Below are positions 53,716-63,699 of a DNA stretch of 64,000 bases, one piece after another; the first letter of the stretch is position 1; each line of letters begins with the position of its first letter. The position numbers and the translations under genes are program-made. This DNA is from Dama dama (taxonomy: Eukaryota > Chordata > Mammalia > Artiodactyla > Cervidae). Where the stretch lies: NCBI RefSeq assembly GCF_033118175.1, contig NW_026870888.1, positions 2,418,001-2,482,000 on the forward strand, read 5' to 3'. Below the pieces are notes generated by a model that made no database searches, was not told where the DNA came from, and saw only the letters and a program-made list of their open reading frames with translations.

Positions 53716-55149
53716 TTTTGAAGCTCTTCATATTTTTCACACCTTTTCATGCTCTTCGTGTTTTCCAACACCGTTTCATGCTCCTCATCTTTTCAGACTG
53801 TTTCATGCTCCTCATATTTTTGACACCTTTTAAGGCTCTTAATGATTTTGAACACCGTTTCATACTCCTCTTATTTTTCAGACAGTTTCATGCTCCTCAT
53901 ATATTTGACACCTTTTGAAGCTCTTCATATTTTTCACACCTTTTCGGGCTCTTCATGTTTTTGAACACCACTTCATGCGCCTCCTATTTTTCAGACCGTT
54001 TCATGCTCCTCATATTTTGACACCTTTTTAATCTCTTCATATTTTTCACACCTTTTCATGCTCTTCATGTTGTACAACACCGTTTCATACTCCTCTTATT
54101 TTTCAGAATGTTTCGTGCTCCTCATATTTTGACACCTTTTGAAGCTCTTCATATTTTTCACACCTTTTCGGGCTCTTCATGTTTTTGAACACCACTTCAT
54201 GCGCCTCCTATTTTTCAGACCGTTTCATGCTCCTCATATTTTGACACCTTTTTAATATCTTCATATTTTTCACACCTTTTCATGCTCTTCATGTTGTTCA
54301 ACACCATTTCATGCTCCTCCTATTTTTCAGACCGTTTCCTGCTCCTCATATTTTTGACAACCTTTGGAGCTCTTCATATTTTTCACACCTTTTCAGGCTC
54401 TGCATGTTTTGAACACTCCTTCATGCTCCTCCTATGTTTCAGACCGTTTCATGCTCCTCATATTTTTTCACCTTTTGAAGCTCTTCAAATGTTTCACACA
54501 TTTTCAGACCCTTCATGTTTTTCAATTCCGCTTTATGCTGCACCTATTTTTCAGAACAGTTTCATGCTCCTCATATTTTTGACACTTTTTGAACCTCTTC
54601 ATATTTTTCACACCTTTTCAGGCTCTTCATGTTTTTGAACACCGCTTCATGCTCCACATATTTTTAAGACCGTTTCATGCTCCTCATATTTTTCACACAT
54701 TCAGGCTCTTCATGTTTTTGAACACCATTTCATCCTTCTCATACTTATGACACCTTTTGAAGCTCTTCATGTATTTCACTCCTCTTCAGGCTCTTCGTGG
54801 TTTTCAACACCATTACATGCTCCTCCTATTTTTCAGACCGTTTCATGCTCCTCATATTTTTGACACTTTTGAATCTCTTCATATATTTCACACCTTTCCA
54901 GGCTCTTCATGTTTTTCAACACCGCTTCATGCACCTCCTATTTTTGAGACCGTATCATGTTCCTCATATTTTTGACACATTTTGAAGCTCTTCATGTTTT
55001 TCAACTCCGCTTCATGCTCCTTCTATTTTTGACACCTTTTGAAGCTCTTCATATTTTTCACACATTTTCAGGCTCTTCATGTTTTTCAACACCGCTTCAT
55101 GCTCCTCCTATTTTTCAGACCATGTCATGCTCCTCATATTTTTGACACC
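53716..55149 (+). repeat. 1,434-bp higher-order repeat, copy 2
   Basis: Same length as copy 1. It carries the derived states TCTTCAAATGTTTC near 54,483, ATGCACCTCC near 54,930 and a CATGTTCCTC unit near 54,957. Copy-specific changes include TTGTACAACACC near 54,071. Confidence 0.92.
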
Positions 55150-56583
55150 TTTTGAAGCTCTTCATATTTTTCACACCTTTTCATGCTCTTCGTGTTTTCC
55201 AACACCGTTTCATGCTCCTCATCTTTTCAGACTGTTTCATGCTCCTCATATTTTTGACACCTTTTAAGGCTCTTAATGATTTTGAACACCGTTTCATACT
55301 CCTCTTATTTTTCAGACAGTTTCATGCTCCTCATATATTTGACACCTTTTGAAGCTCTTCATATTTTTCACACCTTTTCGGGCTCTTCATGTTTTTGAAC
55401 ACCACTTCATGCGCCTCCTATTTTTCAGACCGTTTCATGCTCCTCATATTTTGACACCTTTTTAATCTCTTCATATTTTTCACACCTTTTCATGCTCTTC
55501 ATGTTGTTCAACACCGTTTCATACTCCTCTTATTTTTCAGAATGTTTCGTGCTCCTCATATTTTGACACCTTTTGAAGCTCTTCATATTTTTCACACCTT
55601 TTCGGGCTCTTCATGTTTTTGAACACCACTTCATGCGCCTCCTATTTTTCAGACCGTTTCATGCTCCTCATATTTTGACACCTTTTTAATATCTTCATAT
55701 TTTTCACACCTTTTCATGCTCTTCATGTTGTTCAACACCATTTCATGCTCCTCCTATTTTTCAGACCGTTTCCTGCTCCTCATATTTTTGACAACCTTTG
55801 GAGCTCTTCATATTTTTCACACCTTTTCAGGCTCTGCATGTTTTGAACACTCCTTCATGCTCCTCCTATGTTTCAGACCGTTTCATGCTCCTCATATTTT
55901 TTCACCTTTTGAAGCTCTTCAAATGTTTCACACATTTTCAGACCCTTCATGTTTTTCAACTCCGCTTTATGCTGCACCTATTTTTCAGAACAGTTTCATG
56001 CTCCTCATATTTTTGACACTTTTTGAACCTCTTCATATTTTTCACACCTTGTCAGGCTCTTCATGTTTTTGAACACCGCTTCATGCTCCACATATTTTTA
56101 AGACCGTTTCATGCTCCTCATATTTTTCACACATTCAGGCTCTTCATGTTTTTGAACACCATTTCATCCTTCTCATACTTATGACACCTTTTGAAGCTCT
56201 TCATGTATTTCACTCCTCTTCAGGCTCTTCGTGGTTTTCAACACCATTACATGCTCCTCCTATTTTTCAGACCGTTTCATGCTCCTCATATTTTTGACAC
56301 TTTTGAATCTCTTCATATATTTCACACCTTTCCAGGCTCTTCATGTTTTTCAACACCGCTTCATGCACCTCCTATTTTTGAGACCGTATCATGTTCCTCA
56401 TATTTTTGACACATTTTGAAGCTCTTCATGTTTTTCAACTCCGCTTCATGCTCCTTCTATTTTTGACACCTTTTGAAGCTCTTCATATTTTTCACACATT
56501 TTCAGGCTCTTCATGTTTTTCAACACCGCTTCATGCTCCTCCTATTTTTCAGACCATGTCATGCTCCTCATATTTTTGACACC
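55150..56583 (+). repeat. 1,434-bp higher-order repeat, copy 3
   Basis: Same derived states as copy 2 (TCAAATGTTTC near 55,920, ATGCACCTCC near 56,365, CATGTTCCTC near 56,390) but without copy 2's private changes. Confidence 0.92.
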
Positions 56584-58017
56584 TTTTGAAGCTCTTCATA
56601 TTTTTCACACCTTTTCATGCTCTTCGTGTTTTCCAACACCGTTTCATGCTCCTCATCTTTTCAGACTGTTTCATGCTCCTCATATTTTTGACACCTTTTA
56701 AGGCTCTTAATGATTTTGAACACCGTTTCATACTCCTCTTATTTTTCAGACAGTTTCATGCTCCTCATATATTTGACACCTTTTGAAGCTCTTCATATTT
56801 TTCACACCTTTTCGGGCTCTTCATGTTTTTGAACACCACTTCATGCGCCTCCTATTTTTCAGACCGTTTCATGCTCCTCATATTTTGACACCTTTTTAAT
56901 CTCTTCATATTTTTCACACCTTTTCATGCTCTTCATGTTGTTCAACACCGTTTCATACTCCTCTTATTTTTCAGAATGTTTCGTGCTCCTCATATTTTGA
57001 CACCTTTTGAAGCTCTTCATATTTTTCACACCTTTTCGGGCTCTTCATGTTTTTGAACACCACTTCATGCGCCTCCTATTTTTCAGACCGTTTCATGCTC
57101 CTCATATTTTGACACCTTTTTAATATCTTCATATTTTTCACACCTTTTCATGCTCTTCATGTTGTTCAACACCATTTCATGCTCCTCCTATTTTTCAGAC
57201 CGTTTCCTGCTCCTCATATTTTTGACAACCTTTGGAGCTCTTCATATTTTTCACACCTTTTCAGGCTCTGCATGTTTTGAACACTCCTTCATGCTCCTCC
57301 TATGTTTCAGACCGTTTCATGCTCCTCATATTTTTTCACCTTTTGAAGCTCTTCAAATGTTTCACACATTTTCAGACCCTTCATGTTTTTCAACTCCGCT
57401 TTATGCTGCACCTATTTTTCAGAACAGTTTCATGCTCCTCATATTTTTGACACTTTTTGAACCTCTTCATATTTTTCACATCTTGTCAGGCTCTTCATGT
57501 TTTTGAACACCGCTTCATGCTCCACATATTTTTAAGACCGTTTCATGCTCCTCATATTTTTCACACATTCAGGCTCTTCATGTTTTTGAACACCATTTCA
57601 TCCTTCTCATACTTATGACACCTTTTGAAGCTCTTCATGTATTTCACTCCTCTTCAGGCTCTTCGTGGTTTTCAACACCATTACATGCTCCTCCTATTTT
57701 TCAGACCGTTTCATGCTCCTCATATTTTTGACACTTTTGAATCTCTACATATATTTCACACCTTTCCAGGCTCTTCATGTTTTTCAACACCGCTTCATGC
57801 TCCTCCTATTTTTGAGACCGTATCATGCTCCTCATATTTTTGACACATTTTGAAGCTCTTCATGTTTTTCAACTCCGCTTCATGCTCCTTCTATTTTTGA
57901 CACCTTTTGAAGCTCTTCATATTTTTCACACATTTTCAGGCTCTTCATGTTTTTCAACACCGCTTCATGCTCCTCCTATTTTTCAGACCATGTCATGCTC
58001 CTCATGTTTTTGACACC
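56584..58017 (+). repeat. 1,434-bp higher-order repeat, copy 4 (mosaic)
   Basis: Has the derived TCAAATGTTTC near 57,354, like copies 2 and 3. It then has ATGCTCCTCC near 57,798 and CATGCTCCTC near 57,823, like copy 1. The left part therefore follows copies 2-3 and the right part follows copy 1, as expected when a terminal copy is generated by unequal exchange. After 58,017 the repeat ends. Confidence 0.9.
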
Positions 58018-59702
58018 TTTTGAAGCTCTTCATATATTTCACACCTTTTCAGGCTCTTCATGTTTTTGAACAATGCTTCATGCTCCTACTATGTTTCAGA
58101 TCGTTTCATGCTCCTCATATTTTTGACACTTTTTGAAGCTCTTCATATTTTTTACACCTTTTCAGGCTCTTCATGTTTTTCAAACCTTTTCAGTCTCTTC
58201 ATGTTTTGCAACACCCCTTCATGCTCTTCCTGTTTTTCGGACCGTTTGAAACTCCTCCTATTTTTGACACGTTTTGAAGTTCTTCATATTTTTCACACCA
58301 TTTCAGGTTCTTCATGTTTTTGAACGCCGTTTCATGCTCGTCCTATTTTTCAGACCGTTTCATGCTCCTCATATTTTTAAAACCTTTTGAAACTCTTCAT
58401 GTTTTTCACACCTTTGCAGGCTCTTCATGTTTTTGAACACCGCTTGATGCTCCTCCTATTTTTCAGATCATTTCATGCTCCTCATATTTTTGACACCTTT
58501 TGAAGCTCTTCATATTTTTCACACCTTTTCAGGCTCTTCATGTTTTGAACACCACTTCATGCTCCTCCTATTTTTCAGACCGCTTCATGCTCCTCATATT
58601 TTTCACACCTTTTGAAGCTCTTCATATTTTTCACACCTTTTGAAGCTCTTCAAATTTTTCACACCTTTTCAGGGTCTTCATGTGTTTGAACACCGCTTCA
58701 TGCTCCTCCTAATTTTCAGACCATTTCATGTTCCTCATATTTTTGACACCTTTTAAGCTCTTCATATTTTTAACACATTTTCAGACTCTTCAGGTTTTTG
58801 AACACCGTTTCATGCTCGTCCTTTTTTTCTGACCGTTTCATGCTCCTCATATTTTTAAAACCTTTTGAAACTCTTCATGTTTTTCACACCTTTGCAGGCT
58901 CTTCATGTTTTTGAACACCGCTTGATGCTCCTCCTATTTTTCAGATCATTTCATGCTCCTCATATATTTGACACCTTTTGAAGCTCTTCATATTTTTCAC
59001 ACCTTTTCAGGCTCTTCATGTTTTTCAACACTGCTTCATGCTCCTCCTATTTTTCAGCCCGTTTCATGCTCTTCATATTTTTGACACCTTTTGCAGCTCT
59101 TCATATTTTTCACACCTTTCAGGCTCTTCATGTTTTAGAACACCGTTTCATGCTCCTCCTATTTTTCAGACCAATTCATGCTCCTCATATTTTTGACACC
59201 TTTTAAGCTCTTCATATTTTTCACAGATTTTCAGGCTCTTCAAGTTTTTGAACACCGCTTCATGCTCCTCCTATTTTTCAGACCAATTCATGCTCCTCAT
59301 ATTTTTGACACCTTTTAAGCTCTTCATATTTTTAACACATTTTCAGGCTCTTCAAGATTTGGAACACCGCTTCATGCTACTCCTATTTTAGACACCATTT
59401 GAAGCTGTTCATATTTTTCACACCTTTTCAGGCTCTTCATGTTTTTCAACATCGATTCATGCTCGTCCTATTTTTCAGACCGTTTCATGCACCTCATATT
59501 TTCACACGTTTTGAATCTCTTCATATTTTTCAAACCGTTTCATGCTCTTCATGTTTTTCAAGACCGTTTCATGCTCCTCTTATTTTTCAGACCGTTTCAT
59601 GCACCTCATATTTTCACACGTTTTGAAGCTCTTCAAATTTTGCACACCTTTTCAGGCTCTTCATGTTTTTGAACACCGTTTCATGCTACTCCTATTTGAC
59701 AC
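58018..59702 (+). repeat. Family B units after the 1,434-bp array
   Basis: Family B units. Part (about 58,200-58,340) resembles 49,640-49,760, with the CGGACCGTTTGAAACTCC unit. Two ~450-bp-spaced relatives with the CTTTGCAGGCTC unit occur near 58,412 and 58,890. The segment near 59,510-59,640 contains a 112-bp repeat of a TTTTCACACGTTTTGAA unit. No gene. Confidence 0.78.
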
Positions 59703-60660
59703 CTTTTGAAGCTCTTCATATTTTTCACACCTTTTCATGCTCTTCATGTTTTTCGACACCGTTTCATGCTCCTCCTATTTTCAGACTGTTTCCTGCTCCT
59801 CATATTTTTGACACCTTTTCAGGCTCTTAATGATTTTGAACACCGTTTCATACTCCTCTTATTTTTCAGACAGTTTCATGCTCCTCATATATTTGACACC
59901 TTTTGAAGCTCTTCATATTTTTCACACCTTTTCGGGCTCTTCATATTTTTGAACACCACTTCATGCGCCTCCTATTTTTCAGACCGTTTCATGCTCCTCA
60001 TATTTTGACACCTTTTTAATCTCTTCATATTTTTCACAACTTTTCATGCTCTTCATGTTGTTCAACACCGTTTCATACTCCTCTTATTTTTCAGAATGTT
60101 TCGTGCTCCTCATATTTTGACACCTTTTGAAGCTCTTCATATTTTTCACATCTTTTCAGTATCTTCAAGTTTTTGAACACCGTTTCAATCTCCTCCTATT
60201 TTTCAGACCGTTTCCTGCTCCTCATATTTTTGACAACTTTTGGGGCTCTTCATATTTTTCACACCTTTTCAGGCTCTGCATGTTTTGAACACTCCTTCAT
60301 GCTCCTCCTATGTTTCAGACCGTTTCATGCTCCTCATATTTTTTCACCTTTTGAAGCTCTTCATATGTTTCACACATTTTCAGACCCTTCATGTTTTTCA
60401 ACACCGCTTTATGCTGCACCTATTTTTCAGAACAGTTTCATGCTCCTCATATTTTTGACACTTTTTGAACCTCTTCATATTTTTCACACCTTGTCAGGCT
60501 CTTCATGTTTTTGAACACCGCTTCATGCTCCACATATTTTTAAGACCGTTTCATGCTCCTCATATTTTTCACACATTTTCAGGCTCTTCATGTTTTTGAA
60601 CACCATTTCATGCTTCTCATACTTATGACATCTTTTGAAGCTCTTCATGTATTTCACTCC
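59703..60660 (+). repeat. Segment homologous to parts of the 1,434-bp repeat, right
   Basis: Partner of 50,649-51,600 at an offset of 9,054 bp, with the same order of rare units (CTTAATGATTTTGAACACC, TGTTTTGAACACTCC, TATGTTTCAGACC, GCACCTATTTTTCAGAACAG). It lies just outside the clean array and keeps the ancestral TCATATGTTTC state. Confidence 0.82.
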
Positions 60661-61019
60661 TCTTCAGGCTCTTCGAGTTTTTCAACACTATTACATGCTC
60701 CTCCTATTTTTCAGACCATTTCATGCTCCTCATATTTTTGACACCTTTTGAAGCTCTTCATATTTTTAAACCTTTTCAGGCTCTCCATGTTTTTCAGCAC
60801 CATTTGATGCTCCTCCTATTTTCAGACTGTTTTATGCTCCTAATATTTTTCACACCTTTTCAGGCTATTCATTTTTTTCAACTCCACTTCATGCTCCTCC
60901 AATTTTTCAGACCGTTTCATGTTCCTCCTACTTGTGACACTTTTGAATCTCTTCATATATTTCACACTTTTCCAGGCTCTTCATGTTTTTGAACGCCGTT
61001 TCATGCTCCTCATATTTTT

Positions 61020-61830
61020 GACACCATTTGAAGCTCTTCATATATTTCACACATTTTCAGGCTCTTCATGTTTTTCACACCTTTTCAGGCTCTTCATGTT
61101 TTGCAACACCGCTTCATGCTCCTCCTATTTTTCAGACCGTTTCATGCTCCTCATATTTTTGACAATTTTGAAACTCTTCATGTATTTCACACCTTTTCAG
61201 GCTCTTCATGTTTTTCAACACCGCTTCTTACTCCTCCTATTCTTCAGACCTTTTCATGCTCCTCATATTTTTGACACCTTTTGAAGCTCTTCATATATTT
61301 CACACCTTTTCAGGCTCCTCATGTTTTTCAACACCGCGTCATGCTCCTCCTGTTTTTCAGACCGTTTCATGCTCCTCATATTTTTGACACCTTTTGAAGC
61401 TCTTCTTATTTTTCACACCTTTTCAGGCTTTTCATGTTTTTCAACACCACTTCATGCTCCTCCTATTTTTCAGACCGTTTCATTCTCATTATATTATTGA
61501 CAAGTTTTGAAGCTCTTCATATTTTTAACACCTTTTCAGGCTCTTCATGTTTTTGAAGTCCGTTTCATGCTCCCCCTAATATTCAGAGCGTTTTATGCTC
61601 CTCATATTTTTGACACCTTTTGAAGCTCTTCATATATTTCACACCTTTTCAGGCTGTTTATGTTTTTTAACACCGCTTCATGCTGCTCCTATTTTTCAGA
61701 CCGTTTCATGCTCCTCATATATTTGACACGTTTTGAAGTTCTTCATAAATTTCACAACTTTTCAGGCTCTTCTTTTTTTCAACACCGATTCTTGCTCCTC
61801 CTATTTTTCAGACCGTTTCATGTTCCTCAT
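61020..61830 (+). repeat. Right flank copy, related to 49,800-50,620
   Basis: Matches the left flank as described there, with one additional 113-bp higher-order repeat near 61.15-61.27 kb. Confidence 0.8.
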
Positions 61831-63195
61831 ATTTTTGACAACTTTTGAAGTTCTTCATGTTTTTCACACCTTTTCAGGCTCTTCACTTTTCAACACCGCT
61901 TCATGCTCCTCCTATTTTTCAGATCGTATCATGCTCCTCATACTTTTGAAAACTTTTGAAGCTCTTCATATATTTCACACCTTTTCAGGCTCTTCATGTT
62001 TTGCAACACCGTTTCATGCTCCTGCTATTTTTCAGACCGTTTCATGCTCCTTATATTTTTGACTTCTTTTGAAGCTCTTCATATATTTCACTCCTTTTTA
62101 GGCTCTTCGTGTTTTTCAACACCGTTTCATGCTCCTCCTATTTTGCAGAACGCTTCATGCTCCTCATATTTTTGACACATTTTGTAGCTCTTCATATTTT
62201 TCACACATTTTCAGTCTCTTCATGTTTTTCCACACCGTTTCTGGCTGCTCCTATTTTTCAGACTGTTTCATGCTCCTTATATATTTGACACCTTTTGAAG
62301 CTCTTCATATTTTTCACTCCTTTTTAGGCTCTTCGTCTTATTCAACACCGTTTCATGTTCCTCTTATTTTTCAGAATGCTTCATGCTCCTCATATTTTTA
62401 CATGTTTTGAAACTCTTCATATTTTTCACACCTTTTCAGGCTCTTCATATTTTTCAACACCGCTTCATGCTCCTCCTATTTTTCAGACCGTTTCATGCTT
62501 CTTATATTTTTGACTTCTTTTGAAGCTCTTCATATATTTCACTCCTTTTTAGGCTCTTCATGTTTTTCAACACCGTTTCATGCTCCTCCTATTTTTCAGA
62601 ACGCTTCATGCTCCTCATATTTTGACACCTATTGAAGCTCTTCATATTTTTCACACGTTTTCAGGCTCTTCATGTTTTTGAACACCGGTTCAAGCTCCTC
62701 CTATTTTTCAGACCGTTTCATGCTCCTCATATTTTTCACACTTTTGAAGTTCTTCATATTTTTTACACCTTTTCAGGCTCTTCATGTTTTTCAACATGGC
62801 TTCATGGTCCTCCTATTTTTCAGACCGTTTCATGCTCCTCATGTATTTCACACATTTTGAAGCTCTTCATATTTTTCACACATTTTCAGGCTCTTCATGT
62901 TTTTCAATATCACTTCATACTCCTCTTTTTTTTCCAGACCTTTTCATGCTCCTCATATTTTTCACAGCTGTTGAAGCTCTTCATATTTTTCACACCTTTT
63001 CATGCTCTTCATGGTTTTGAACACCACTTCCTGCTCCTCCCATTTTTCAGACTGTTTCATGCTCCTCATATTTTGACACCTTCTGAAGCTCTTCATATTT
63101 TTCACACCTTTTCAGGCTCTTCATGTTTTCCAACACCGCTTCATGCTCCTCCTATTTTTCGGACCGTTTCATGCTCCTCATATTTTTGACACCTT
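61831..63195 (+). repeat. Family B units, right part
   Basis: Family B units with a local repeat of a TTGACTTCTTTTGAAGC / CACTCCTTTTTAGGC pair near 62,060 and 62,505 (about 441 bp apart). No gene. Confidence 0.8.
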
Positions 63196-63699
63196 TTGAA
63201 GCTCTTCATGTTTTTCACATCTTTTCAGGCTCTTCAAGTTTTTGAACACCGCTTCAGCCTCCTCCTATTTTTCAGACCGTATCATGCTCCTAATATTTTC
63301 ACACCTTTTGAAGCTCTTCATATTTTCACACCTTTTGAAGCTCTTCATATTTTTCACACCTTTTCAGTCTCCTCATGTTTTTGAACACCGCTTCATGCTC
63401 CTCCTATTTTTCAGACCGTTTCATGCTCCTCATATTTTTGACACCTTTTGAAGCTCTTCATGTTTTTCACACCTTTTCAGGCTCTTCAAGTTTTTGAACA
63501 CCGCTTCAGCCTCCTCCTATTTTTCAGACCGTATCATGCTCCTAAAATTTTCACACCTTTTGAAGCTCTTCATGTTTTCACACCTTTTGAAGCTCTTGAT
63601 ATTTTTCTCACCTGTTCATTCTCTTCTTGGTTCTGAACGTCGCTTCATTCTCCTCCTATTTCTCAGAACGTTTCATGCTCCTCATATTTTTGACACCCT
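63196..63699 (+). repeat. 252-bp tandem duplication
   Basis: Two copies of a nine-unit block lie at an offset of exactly 252 bp (63,196 and 63,448). Shared rare units are CCGCTTCAGCCTCC, CAGACCGTATC and two consecutive TTTTGAAGCTC units following a 27-bp unit ending TTTTCACACC. The right copy decays after about 63,600. Ordinary family B units follow to the window end. Confidence 0.85.
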
